From Symbiodinium natans (taxonomy: Eukaryota; Sar; Dinophyceae; Suessiales; Symbiodiniaceae): a stretch of 64,000 nt of DNA. Of this stretch, positions 55,401-59,650 are shown in pieces. Numbering within the stretch: position 1 is the stretch's first letter; each line of letters starts with the position of its first letter. The stretch covers positions 374,501 through 438,500 of the forward strand of contig CAJNDS010002324.1 in the NCBI GenBank assembly GCA_905221605.1, given 5' to 3'. Position numbers and translations under genes: made by a program. The notes under the pieces were generated by a model. That model worked only from the letters and a program-made list of their open reading frames with translations, was not told the DNA's origin and did not search any database.

Positions 55401-55703
55401 GACCTAGATTAGATACTGGGCATGCGCGCACGGACTGGTATAGAGAACGTAGCCAAAGATGGCTTCAAGGCCGGTCTAGTCAGGAGCTCGAAAACCACCT
55501 CGAGCCTGCACTGTACTGCAGGCAAGAGAGACCTCTCCGTGAGAGCCCAAAAGTGTTTAGGGTTTAGGGTTTAGGGTTTAGGGTTTAGGGTTTAGGGTTT
55601 AGGGTTGAGGGTTTCTGTTTTCAGCCAGCGGCTGGTTTCAGCTCAGCGTGCTTTCAAGACCTGGTGGCGTCTGAGGCTTTGGAGTCTTGAGTGCCTCGGT
55701 CTT
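28635..55703 (-). CDS. Gene B: multi-exon 2OG-Fe(II) oxygenase-domain protein (span; about 41 exons listed separately)
   Basis: This is a split gene of about 27 kb on the minus strand, recognised because its exons recur in order about 28-30 kb away in copy A. The C-terminal exons join, with matching phases, into a 2-oxoglutarate/Fe(II) dioxygenase fold: TSINLN, CNYAARRHRDGNNFGPS (HxD iron ligands), AFGNFTGGELS, VWPEDD, LVLFNGNTAHE (distal His), GQRFSVVYF (2OG-binding Arg). Such enzymes hydroxylate or demethylate a substrate using O2 and 2-oxoglutarate; nothing here identifies the substrate. The N-terminal two thirds are unrecognised and include a coiled coil and a basic Ala/Lys-rich segment, which is compatible with binding a polyanion or a partner (inference). 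Most donors are GC. The 5' end is not defined; candidate exons continue to 62.9 kb. One exon (52,702-52,748) appears frame-shifted relative to copy A, so full function is not certain. Confidence 0.75.
28744..28836. repeat. (TTTATAGGG)n 9-bp variant array
   Basis: About 9 units of a 9-bp variant telomere repeat, almost uniform. Confidence 0.93.
29515..29576 (-). CDS. Gene B exon after the oxygenase core
   Basis: CGCAG acceptor, then GGFHHPNKDDKRYTLLPEPQ, with a GC donor. The phase fits the exon at 30,464-30,528 (the join gives Asn). It is an isolated protein-like island between telomere-type arrays. It follows the SVVYF strand, so it would form a short extension beyond the beta-helix core. 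Confidence 0.6.
29597..29731. repeat. (TTTAGGG)n array
   Basis: About 19 perfect heptamers, just upstream (transcription sense) of the gene B exon at 29,515-29,576. Confidence 0.95.
30464..30528 (-). CDS. Gene B exon: 2OG-binding Arg strand
   Basis: Reads VHDFDGQRFSVVYF followed by CCGCHAP. The G-x-R-F/Y-S-x-V-Y-F pattern is the last core strand of 2OG-Fe(II) oxygenases, where the Arg holds the 2-oxoglutarate C5 carboxylate. It joins the preceding exon (..NTAHE) in phase 0. Donor AA|GCTGCT. The matching copy A exon starts the window. Confidence 0.8.
31030..31080 (-). CDS. Gene B exon: distal iron-ligand His
   Basis: Seventeen codons, VDIKKNLVLFNGNTAHE, with acceptor TAG and donor GAG|GCTGGG. 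The His of NTAHE is the distal iron ligand of the HxD...H triad. The peptide is identical in copy A (128-178). The conserved GC donor is needed to give the family-typical HE-V-x-x-F-x-G-x-R join. Confidence 0.88.
31081..33096. other. Gene B intron before the distal-His exon
   Basis: Holds a 22-bp direct repeat (31,119-31,165), a decayed family-4 element (31,150-31,250), CCCTAAA variants (31,860-31,975; 32,115-32,215; 32,990-33,075) and a (CA)n run (32,389-32,406). It lacks the 42-bp and 14-bp satellites of the gene A intron. Confidence 0.55.
32990..33075. repeat. (CCCTAAA)n array
   Basis: About 12 heptamers immediately downstream (transcription sense) of the WPEDD exon of gene B. Confidence 0.95.
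33097..33132 (-). CDS. Gene B exon: WPEDD loop
   Basis: Reads VWPEDDKSQKLH, joined in frame behind GGELS. The donor appears to be GA (CAC|GAGCTG); a GC donor two bases later is possible but would break the phase to VDIKK. Copy A has the same peptide with silent changes (GAG/GAA, CTT/CTG). Confidence 0.82.
33528..33622. mobile_element. MITE-like element, family 2 (internal part)
   Basis: TTACCAATCATAACTGTACTT..ATAACC and inverted GGTTATCAGTACAGTTATGA; outer arms missing or diverged. Confidence 0.65.
33823..33855 (-). CDS. Gene B exon: FTGGEL strand
   Basis: Eleven codons, AFGNFTGGELS, GT donor, phase 0 on both sides. The F-x-G-G-x-L motif follows the HxD strand in this oxygenase group. Differences from copy A are silent (AAC/AAT, GGC/GGT). 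Confidence 0.88.
34488..34546 (-). CDS. Gene B exon: HxD iron-binding motif
   Basis: Reads NYAARRHRDGNNFGPSFIQ; the His and Asp of HRD are the proximal iron ligands and NNxGPS follows as in related HxD-NN-GPS oxygenases. The peptide is identical to copy A, all codon differences being silent (CGT/CGC, GGT/GGA, TCG/TCC). Donor CAG|GCGCTG (GC type). Confidence 0.9.
35089..35108 (-). CDS. Gene B micro-exon TSINLN
   Basis: Twenty bases encode TSINLN and the first base of the next Cys codon, just before NYAARRHRD. Both differences from copy A are silent third-position changes (ACT/ACA, ATC/ATT). GC donor. The upstream phase does not fit the exon at 36,295, so a further micro-exon may be missing. 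Confidence 0.65.
35946..36050. mobile_element. Palindromic element TTTGTAGTACCATTATG
   Basis: Arms GGGTC-GATTTGTAGTACCATTATG and CATAATGGTACTACAAATG-GACCC, with inner GGTGCC / GGTACC. About 105 bp, single copy. Confidence 0.72.
36146..36250. mobile_element. MITE-like element, family 4
   Basis: CTGGTTCTTAGTAGGG..GAGGGAATGA and inverted TCATTCCCTCATTCCCTAC..AGTACCAG, centre CCCTATATATGCCC. Same layout as the element at 45,652. Confidence 0.7.
36295..36356 (-). CDS. Gene B exon LNKF..KWRP
   Basis: Reads LNKFLLQRLPNEAKSFKWRP, identical in copy A with only silent changes (CCC/CCG, CGC/CGT). The end is uncertain because similarity runs a few codons further (GGRFMA) past the GT donor chosen here. 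It precedes the oxygenase core; I recognise no motif. Confidence 0.83.
37229..37254 (-). CDS. Gene B short exon VTKPTLRYP
   Basis: Acceptor GAG, reading VTKPTLRYP with a GC donor that leaves phase 2 and fits LNKF. Copy A has VTQPTKRYP. A GT donor three bases further is an alternative. Confidence 0.68.
37408..37582. repeat. 8-bp variant telomere array CCCCTAAA/CCCCTCAA
   Basis: About 21 units of 8 bp. CCCCTCAA units form a central block between CCCCTAAA blocks. Confidence 0.93.
38245..38281 (-). CDS. Gene B exon (frame TWDCC)
   Basis: Conserved 37-bp island between CAG acceptor and CAT|GCGCTT donor. The phase from the exon at 39,255 gives TWDCCAIVAATSM. Another frame, LGLLRDRGGDIH, is also open in both copies, so the frame is a judgement from phase. 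Confidence 0.55.
38294..38364. repeat. (TTTAGGG)n array
   Basis: About 10 heptamers just upstream (transcription sense) of the exon at 38,245-38,281. Confidence 0.95.
38420..38686. repeat. Longest (TTTAGGG)n array
   Basis: About 37 heptamers with one 6-bp unit near 38,560. Internal to an intron of gene B, so it is an interstitial telomeric repeat. Confidence 0.96.
39255..39293 (-). CDS. Gene B exon WEPANFDNCLGD
   Basis: Acceptor GTAG, donor GATA|GTTGG here and GATA|GCTGA in copy A, so the two copies use GT and GC donors at the same site. Reads AWEPANFDNCLGD after joining to the exon at 39,416. Confidence 0.68.
39416..39465 (-). CDS. Gene B exon NVMPQGQDWVKSDTRL
   Basis: Reads NVMPQGQDWVKSDTRL with GC donor. 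Against copy A at least six codons differ only at the third base (AAT/AAC, CCG/CCA, CAG/CAA, AAG/AAA, TCA/TCG, GAT/GAC), which fixes strand and frame and shows selection on the protein. Confidence 0.85.
39866..39966. repeat. (TTTAGGG)n array
   Basis: About 14 heptamers ending next to the donor of the exon at 39,974-40,014. Confidence 0.95.
39974..40014 (-). CDS. Gene B exon ELGIRTQQLSAAT
   Basis: Reads ELGIRTQQLSAAT and TG of a Trp codon completed by the exon at 39,416. Donor TG|GCTACC (GC). Copy A reads ELVLRAQHLKGVA, so this is one of the more divergent exons. Confidence 0.75.
40412..40467 (-). CDS. Gene B exon STPANITQ (frame uncertain)
   Basis: CAG acceptor then STPANITQKFSNRNLDLR and GC donor in phase 0. 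Similarity to copy A continues upstream of the acceptor, and a plus-strand reading (KFLFENFW, AKDGREFQ) is also open. I prefer the minus strand because all neighbouring exons lie there. Confidence 0.5.
40775..40889. mobile_element. MITE-like element, family 3
   Basis: TAGGATGCTCAGTAACCC..AAAAAGGGTACCCTTTTTTG and inverted AAAAAAGGGAATAAGGGC-ACTACTGGGCATCCTA. Inserted between two gene B exons; absent from the gene A intron. Confidence 0.72.
40935..40997 (-). CDS. Gene B exon GILKRGKGGITADDVENV
   Basis: Twenty-one codons, GILKRGKGGITADDVENV then LRT, GT donor, phase 0. Copy A differs by Gly/Ala and Arg/Gly and a silent GTC/GTG. The ITADDVE segment looks helical; no family recognised. Confidence 0.85.
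41560..41604 (-). CDS. Gene B exon MHMRAHRLVADRAAK
   Basis: Fifteen codons, MHMRAHRLVADRAAK, acceptor GAG, donor AAG|GCGGGG. Phase 0 on both sides, so it joins directly to GILKR. Copy A reads MHMRAHRLVADRVAK. Confidence 0.85.
42050..43012. repeat. About 185-bp tandem repeat block
   Basis: TTTGGGTTACCGTAGGGGTACC, GGCGTTTGGCATCCCTTG and GATACGACTCTCCCTGG recur in order with spacings near 186-189 bp and one short unit near 99 bp. Minus-strand ORFs (GMPNAFKEVERQRYPYGNPN) arise from it. It sits in a gene B intron. Confidence 0.85.
43178..43445. repeat. Degenerate AAAAAGGCTCAGAAATGG repeat
   Basis: Loose units of 24-36 bp giving a Lys/Trp/Glu-rich plus-strand ORF (KAQKWSG, EKAQEWS). The ORF keeps its frame, but direction and lack of splice support argue for repeat-derived sequence. 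Confidence 0.65.
43480..43608. repeat. GGGGCCAGGTTGCACCAGCAA repeat
   Basis: Four to five units of about 27-33 bp. Confidence 0.85.
44085..44238. repeat. About 72-bp direct repeat
   Basis: CTACCACCTCCCTAATACC..GGTTCAGGGCTTAGACTCTAG, two full copies and the start of a third. Confidence 0.88.
44338..44412. repeat. (TA)n-rich microsatellite
   Basis: Interrupted TATATA/CATATA runs. Similar runs lie at 21,204-21,226, 31,195-31,211, 36,836-36,870 and 41,469-41,486. Confidence 0.9.
44542..44646. repeat. (CCCCTAAA)n 8-bp array
   Basis: About 12 units of the 8-bp variant, next to the donor side of the exon at 44,671-44,748. Confidence 0.93.
44671..44748 (-). CDS. Gene B exon ELAHRCGLKVAELRIERGAM
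   Basis: Twenty-six codons, ELAHRCGLKVAELRIERGAM then ESVPCR, GC donor, phase 0. One of the best conserved exons. It is flanked by CCCTAAA-type repeats on the left and TTTAGGG-type repeats on the right, exactly as in copy A. Confidence 0.9.
45241..45275 (-). CDS. Gene B exon SVAAESWDSKK
   Basis: Reads RSVAAESWDSKK across the join, GC donor. The Trp codon TGG (45,253-45,255) is TGA in copy A, so this copy is the intact one. Confidence 0.82.
45352..45386. repeat. Poly-C tract
   Basis: More than 30 C, followed by (CA)n. Confidence 0.95.
45579..45648 (-). CDS. Gene B exon VEDDMQLTDVDKAIMNWYMR
   Basis: Reads VEDDMQLTDVDKAIMNWYMR then AAC, GT donor in phase 1. Copy A is VEDDSQLTDVDKAIMNWYMR. A MITE-like element sits three bases upstream of the acceptor in transcription order (45,652-45,757), and its target duplication includes the acceptor. 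Confidence 0.9.
45652..45757. mobile_element. MITE-like element, family 4, with CCTT target duplication
   Basis: Terminal repeats CTTACTGTTGGTTAG / CTAACCAACAGTAAG continue imperfectly to about 24 bp. CCTT flanks both ends (45,648-45,651 and 45,758-45,761). The gene A homologue at about 15,866 has a single CCTT and no element, so this is a real insertion. Its minus-strand end lies three bases from the splice acceptor of the exon at 45,579-45,648. Confidence 0.85.
45999..46137. mobile_element. MITE-like element, family 3, with poly-C insert
   Basis: AAAAAGGGTGCCCCCTG..CATAAGAGAACCTAACC then more than 40 C, then AAAGAAGGAATAAGGGC-ACTACTGGGCATCCT. The C run has expanded the CCCC of other copies. 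Confidence 0.7.
46504..46579 (-). CDS. Gene B exon FIRVTGGEIRDEPIDKSMAT
   Basis: Reads FIRVTGGEIRDEPIDKSMAT then RLQHR with a GT donor. The peptide is identical in copy A. The GG of the preceding exon completes the first Gly. Confidence 0.9.
46606..46714. mobile_element. Palindromic element ATATGGGTGGCTGTCAAAAT
   Basis: Arms ATATGGGTGGCTGTCAAAATTCT and inverted AGAATTTTGACAACCACCCATAT, inner CCCCTTTTGGGGTACC. Single copy beside the gene B exon at 46,504-46,579. Confidence 0.75.
47083..47143 (-). CDS. Gene B exon GQALRLGSYPIDWCYDYEH
   Basis: Reads EGQALRLGSYPIDWCYDYEH; acceptor CAG; GC donor in phase 2 gives the join YEHG-FIRV. Copy A differs at few residues (Lys for Arg, Phe for Tyr). Function not recognised. 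Confidence 0.9.
47479..47528 (-). CDS. Gene B exon ARCRRYEKYSKAKTV
   Basis: Reads ARCRRYEKYSKAKTV; GC donor in phase 1. Third-position differences GCA/GCG and CGA/CGG from copy A support the frame upstream of an internal AG that could be mistaken for the acceptor. Conservation continues into the intron on the donor side. Confidence 0.78.
47652..48088. repeat. CCCAAGTG(TCC) short tandem repeats
   Basis: Two blocks (47,652-47,812 and 47,905-48,088) of about 10-bp words such as AAGTGTCCCA, separated by CCCTAAA/CCACCCTAAA units. Absent at the matching place in gene A. Confidence 0.8.
48333..48401 (-). CDS. Gene B exon SMDAFGLRYRPHAKAPGSKS
   Basis: Reads SMDAFGLRYRPHAKAPGSKS then HL; donor AG|GCCTGG. 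Acceptor TAAG here; copy A lacks an AG at this place. Nearly identical between copies. Confidence 0.83.
48917..48968 (-). CDS. Gene B exon EIITRWTENTQIQQLSF
   Basis: Acceptor CCAAG, reading EIITRWTENTQIQQLSF, donor T|GTGGAC. Copy A has EIVTRWTENTRIQQLSF. The phase to the next exon does not fit exactly, so a small exon near 48,560-48,610 may be missing. Confidence 0.83.
49420..49473 (-). CDS. Gene B exon VKAVRDGGQGAYRDRTYV
   Basis: Eighteen codons, VKAVRDGGQGAYRDRTYV, GC donor. Copy A reads AKPIRLGGQGAYRDRTYV, with at least seven silent third-base changes in the second half. Confidence 0.86.
49679..49703 (-). CDS. Gene B micro-exon GFIQMPEQ
   Basis: Twenty-five bases between CAG acceptor and GT donor encode GFIQMPEQ, joining EWPKPDYMLEKIE in phase 0. 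Copy A keeps GFIQMP but has an extra base and no clear donor. Confidence 0.6.
50012..50050 (-). CDS. Gene B exon EWPKPDYMLEKIE
   Basis: Thirteen codons, EWPKPDYMLEKIE, with a GC donor in both copies. Phase 0 on both sides. Confidence 0.85.
50185..50285. mobile_element. MITE-like element, family 3
   Basis: GGGTGCCCTTTTTTGG..TTATAAGGGAACCTAAACC..AAAAAGGGAATGAGGGCC-TACTCTGGGTCCTAG. Confidence 0.68.
50643..50675 (-). CDS. Gene B exon QKDKTSQLVQE
   Basis: Eleven codons, QKDKTSQLVQE, TTCAG acceptor and GAG|GCGTTG donor; phase 0 with both neighbours. Not found in copy A. It continues the coiled-coil character of the exon upstream. Confidence 0.62.
50745..50845 (-). CDS. Gene B coiled-coil exon
   Basis: Reads LELRQQTLEEKLAQSESTAM then QQAVVQMDMLKTM, a heptad-like helix that could dimerise. 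The donor is ATG|GTTTAGGG, i.e. the first telomere-type heptamer of the intron serves as the 5' splice site. No counterpart in copy A, which points to a deletion there. Confidence 0.75.
50933..50999 (-). CDS. Gene B exon WALRRNGSSCATAEEAQAPP
   Basis: Reads WALRRNGSSCATAEEAQAPP then DK; GT donor in phase 1 fits the coiled-coil exon. Copy A retains only an EAEEARAP-like remnant near 22,095-22,125. Confidence 0.58.
51057..51166. repeat. (CCCTAAA)n array
   Basis: About 15 heptamers upstream of the exon at 50,933-50,999 in transcription order. Confidence 0.95.
51319..51375 (-). CDS. Gene B exon TWNKFQTAKYQKDSADLAK
   Basis: Nineteen codons, TWNKFQTAKYQKDSADLAK, donor AAG|GTTGCT kept in both copies. 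Copy A is eight bases longer inside the exon, which breaks its frame. Confidence 0.85.
52432..52502 (-). CDS. Gene B basic exon LPKRVRQDRGAKAAKKAAKM
   Basis: Reads LPKRVRQDRGAKAAKKAAKM then SKE, acceptor TAG, donor GAG|GCGGAG. Rich in Lys, Arg and Ala, like nucleic-acid-binding or nuclear-targeting tails (inference). Copy A differs at two residues and otherwise silently. Confidence 0.86.
52702..52748 (-). CDS. Gene B exon, probably frame-shifted
   Basis: Conserved island between AAG acceptor and GC donor. Copy A reads VGGDQRRDRRLRLF in the phase set by its neighbours. Here extra bases (GCGCGC for GCGC) shift the frame, unless the donor moved too. Confidence 0.42.
52907..52954 (-). CDS. Gene B exon AAAAVAMKAKRVEPLA
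   Basis: Sixteen codons, AAAAVAMKAKRVEPLA, CAG acceptor, GC donor, phase 0. Ala-rich basic helix, nearly identical in copy A. Confidence 0.8.
53107..53215. repeat. (CCCTAAA)n array
   Basis: About 14 heptamers, then two CCCCTAAA units, on the donor side of the exon at 53,254. Confidence 0.95.
53254..53306 (-). CDS. Gene B exon ending TTMVKQ
   Basis: Ends ASPCDATTMVKQ before CAG|GCGTTT (GC donor); copy A ends TPRDLITMVKK. Similarity extends about 25 bp upstream, but a clean acceptor is not visible in this copy. Confidence 0.48.
53711..53755 (-). CDS. Gene B exon TACRPRNVCLLF (candidate)
   Basis: Reads TACRPRNVCLLF before a GT donor; copy A reads TTLRPQNVGLSF. Start is approximate. Confidence 0.38.
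53946..53978 (-). CDS. Gene B exon AMSEISRT (weak)
   Basis: A short island reading SAMSEISRTES resembles LAISGISFSP at 26,014-26,045. This is the last place where the two copies can be matched by eye. Confidence 0.28.
54047..54131. repeat. (CCCTAAA)n array
   Basis: About 12 heptamers. A TTTAGGG array of opposite orientation follows at 54,247-54,340. Confidence 0.95.
54448..54507. repeat. Near-perfect 60-bp palindrome
   Basis: AATATCGTAAACCCCCATAT then alternating TA and the exact inverse ATATGGGGGTTTACGATATT. Could extrude as a cruciform. Confidence 0.9.
55284..55328 (-). CDS. Candidate 5' exon TEGALAQWPNAVREN
   Basis: AAG acceptor, TEGALAQWPNAVREN, GT donor, phase 0. No second copy, so support comes only from composition, splice sites and direction. 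Confidence 0.42.
55454..55505 (-). CDS. Candidate 5' exon LEVVFELLTRPALKPSL
   Basis: GTGCAG acceptor, LEVVFELLTRPALKPSL, donor TTG|GCTACG; phase 0 into the exon at 55,284. An isolated non-repeat island between TTTAGGG arrays. Confidence 0.4.
55661..55703 (-). CDS. Candidate 5' exon KTEALKTPKPQTPP
   Basis: Reads KTEALKTPKPQTPP with GAAG acceptor and G|GTCTTG donor. Low-complexity Lys/Pro composition; phase does not fit the next candidate exon, so an exon may be missing or this is not coding. Confidence 0.35.
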
Positions 55704-57730
55704 CTTCAGGATATTTTTACCCCAAACCCTAAACCCTAAACCCCAAACCCTAAACCCTAAACCCTAAACCCTAAACCCTAAACCCTAAACCCTAAACCCT
55801 AAACCAGAGCCACATCCTAAACCTCCAGCCATGAGCCCATACACCCCCAAACCCTAAACGATGAACCCGATTCAGGCAGACGGCTCAGATCGGCTCAGGC
55901 TCCATTAAGTCCGGGGTGTACGGATATGTTTAGGGTTTATGGTTTAGGGTTTAGGGTTTAGGGAAGGTTTGGGGCTTCGGGGGTTTGGGGGTTTAGAGTA
56001 TCGCTTCTAAACACACAGCATTCAGCTACTGTCTCAGTACGTCATCGCATAAAGGTTCAATCCGGAACCCTGTTTAGGGTTTAGGGTTTAGGGTTTAGGG
56101 TTTAGGGTTTAGGGTTTAGGGTTTAGGGTCCCCTGAACCCCTGAGCAACCCCAAGGGTGAGGAGGCTCCGGCTTAAACACTCAGAATGATGGGCCTTGCT
56201 TTGGGACCCTACACTTAATCGGGAGTCAGGGAATCAGGAAAGAGCTCTAGAGTCAGGGTGTTGGGGTAGATGGGCTTTTCGGGCAAACTCTAAACACGTA
56301 AACTCTAAACCCTAACCCCCGAACCCTTGCCTGAATTCTCAGCCCTAAACCCTAAACCCTAAACCCTGAACCCTTAACCCTAAACCCTAGGGCTTCGGGC
56401 CAAGTAAGATTCTTGGACACAAAGGTCTGTTAAACTGAGATCATAGTGCGTCATAGGGATGTCAGTGACTTATAAGCCACAACAACTCAGGGCCCTAGCA
56501 CCTCAACCCCCCTTTGGGGTTTAGGCTTTGGGTTCAGGGTTAACCCTAAACCCTAAACCCTAAACCCTAAACCCTACACCCTAAACCCTAAACCCTAAAC
56601 CCTGCACTTTAGGGTTTCCATGGTTTCAGGGTTTACGGTCAAGTCCGGAAATCTCTCCACCATCAACCCTTTACCTTACCTGCTGAAAGGGTTTTGAAGT
56701 ACGGGCCCTTGGGTTTTATAGGGTACGTAAGGGGTATGCAAGGGGTCCCCTGTATTAAGGGCCCATGTAACTACCCTAACCCTACTTTGGAGTAGACCCT
56801 GGTAAGGAGTATATACCTTTTAAGCGTAGGTAGCTATAAGAGGAACCCAGAACCAAAAACAGTATTAAAGTATAGTACTCCACAACCCAGCCATAAGAAA
56901 CCTCACAGACTCCTCTTCTGGGCCTCCTCTTGCTCTTGCACTGGCATCCAATAGTCTGGCTTGACATCCATGCGCAAAGCTCCTCGAGCCAGCTCTGCAG
57001 TTGCACCCCAAGCCCCAAGCCCCAAACCCCAAACCCCAAGCCCCAAACCCCAAGCCCCAAACCCTAAAGCCCAAACCTCTAACCCTAAACCCTTAAGGCC
57101 CACTAAAGGGGGGGGGGGGGGGTGAAGCAGGATCCTTTCTAGTAAGAAGCTCCGCAAAAGCCTATCCGTATGCAGTATGCTCGTGACATACTTGGGCCTA
57201 GCTCTGGGGCTTCTTGCTTCGCAAACAAAAGCATTGTTCCCAGACTCAGAAGGTACTTAGAAGATGAAATCGCGGAATCAAATCGCTGCGATTTAAACAC
57301 GCAGGCCCGAATCGCTTCTTATTCGGTCGTATTCAACCGTTGGAAACGCAAATCGCGCGATTCGGGTTTCCAATGCCAAATCGCAGCTTGTGCTGCTTTC
57401 AAGCAGCACTCGTGAGAAGTGGGTTCAATGATTTTTGCGTGTTTGGGTAAAATCAATTAGCCAGCTTGGGCCCAAGGACTTTGTCACTATTTCAGAAATT
57501 CAAGTTCAGGGGCGCTTTTAGGAAGCCTTGAATAACCGGAAACTTAGATTCAGAGAGGTGCTGGAAAGCCTTCAGTTGTTTGGAAATTCAGCTTACGGAG
57601 CCGTTTGAAGGCCCTCATTGGTCTCGAAACTCGCACGTAGCGAAGTACAGATTTTCTTTCATGTATATTTGAGTAAGAGTTTAGAGTTTAGGGCTTAAGC
57701 TAAACACCCTCTCGCCCAACCCAAACTAGA
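55704..57730. other. Spacer or far 5' intron of gene B
   Basis: CCCTAAA/TTTAGGG arrays (55,724-55,805; 56,072-56,129; 56,540-56,605), CCCCAAG/CCCCAAA variants (57,005-57,065), a G run (57,110-57,123) and AATCGC-rich sequence (57,267-57,385). No island I can call coding with confidence. Confidence 0.5.
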
Positions 57731-59650
57731 CTTTTCAATGTATGAAACAATCAGGTTGAGGATTTTATCCAGAAAAGTACCATGTTCAACGACTTACTTC
57801 CGAGAGCACTGTGTGTTTTTTTGGTTTGTACCGAATCTGGTACTTCTGATGTGGGGGTGGGGTGGGGGGGGTTGAGCACGAAATGATTTTTGCAGGCCCT
57901 GGCAAAAATCATTTCTGATGTTTTTCCTTCAAGGTTTTTGGGTTTAGGGCTAACAGGCCTTAAGATCAGGGTTTCTTAGCAAACTTGTGGGCATGGTCCT
58001 TTGACTTCCAAGTTGCCCTACGATTTGCAGCGATTTGTTGGCGATTTGAAGCGATCCAAGCACAATTCAGATTCCAGGTTTCTGTCTTCCGCGACGTGTG
58101 ACAGTCTTCAGGCCTGCCGAGGATTTGGTTTCTTTTGAGTTTCACGACCATGTAGGAGTGTCGGCTTTAGGTTTTACAGGGCTCCATCCATGGCACTTGT
58201 GTCTTCGTTGTGGCAGTATCATTTATGCTCGAGCTGGGTGTTTTTTTGCACGGTTATGGGTTTAGGGGCTAGGATTGAGAGTTTAGCCTTGAGAATCTAG
58301 GCTCTAGGCTATAAGCTAGGCTTTTCAATGTATGAAACAATCAGGTTGAGGATTTTATCCAGAAAAGTACCATGTTCAACGACTTACTTCCGAGAGCACT
58401 GTGTGTTTTTTTGGTTTGTACCGAATCTGGTACTTCTGATGTGGGGGTGGGGTGGGGGGGGGTTGAGCACGAAATGATTTTTGCAGGCCCTGGCAAAAAC
58501 CATTTCTGATGTTTTTCCTTCAAGGTTTTTGGGTTTAGGGCTAACAGGCCTTAAGATCAGGGTTTCTTAGCAAACTTGTGGGCATGGTCCTTTGACTTCC
58601 AAGTTGCCCTACGATTTGCAGCGATTTGTTGGCGATTTGAAGCGATCCAAGCACAATTCAGATTCCAGGTTTCTGTCTTCCGCGACGTGTGACAGTCTTC
58701 AGGCCTGCCGAGGATTTGGTTTCTTTTGAGTTTCACGACCATGTAGGAGTGTCGGCTTTAGGTTTTACAGGGCTCCATCCAAGGCACTTGTGTCTTCGTT
58801 GTCGCAGTATCATTTATGCTCGAGCTGGGTGTTTTTTTACACGGTTTTGGGTTTAGGGGCTAGGATTGAGAGTTTAGCCTTGAGAATCTAGGCTCTAGGC
58901 TCTAAGCTAGGCTTTTCAATGTATGAACAGTCAGGTTGAGGATTTTATCCAGAAAAGTACCATGTTCAACGACTTACTTCCGAGAGCACTGTGTGTGTTT
59001 TTTTGGTTTGTACCGAATCTGGTACTGCTGATGTGGGGGTGGGGTGGGGGGGGGTTGAGCACGAAATGATTTTTGCAGGCCCTGGCAAAAATCATTTCTG
59101 ATGTTTTTCCTTCAAGGTTTTTGGGTTTAGGGCTAACAGGCCTTAAGATCAGGGTTTCTTAGCAAACTTGTGGGCATGGTCCTTTGACTTCCAAGTTGCC
59201 CTACGATTTGCAGCGATTTGTTGGCGATTTGAAGCGATCCAAGCACAATTCAGATTCCAGGTTTCTGTCTTCCGCGACGTGTGACAGTCTTCAGGCCTGC
59301 CGAAGCTGAGCCCGTTGAGATGCAGGATTTGGTTTCTTTTGAGTTTCACGACCATGTAGTGTTTTTTTGCACGGTTTTGGGTTTAGGGGCTAGGATTGAG
59401 AGTTTAGCCTTGAGAATCTAGGCTCTAGGCTCTAAGCTAGGCTTTTCAATGTATGAACAGTCAGGTTGAGGATTTTATCCAGAAAAGTACCATGTTCAAC
59501 GACTTACTTCCGAGAGCACTGTGTGTTTTTTGGTTTGTACCGAATCTGGTACTTCTGACGTGGGGGTGGGGGGGGGGGGGGGTGAGCACGAAATGATTTT
59601 TGCAGGCCCTGGCAAAAATCATTTCTGATGTTTTCCCTTCAAGGTTTATG
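57731..59650. repeat. About 590-bp tandem array, 3.3 units
   Basis: CTTTTCAATGTATGAA starts units at 57,731, 58,321, 58,912 and 59,442 (periods 590, 591, 530). Units are nearly identical, so expansion is recent. Each full unit holds a minus-strand ORF of about 61-68 codons including NRQQIAANRRATWKSKDHAH. Unit 3 has a block deletion and a 22-bp insertion near 59,305. Confidence 0.93.

Noticed and set aside
57170-57415. 81-codon plus-strand ORF starting MQYARDILG
   Set aside because: The frame runs through AATCGC-rich repeat sequence and has no copy or splice support.
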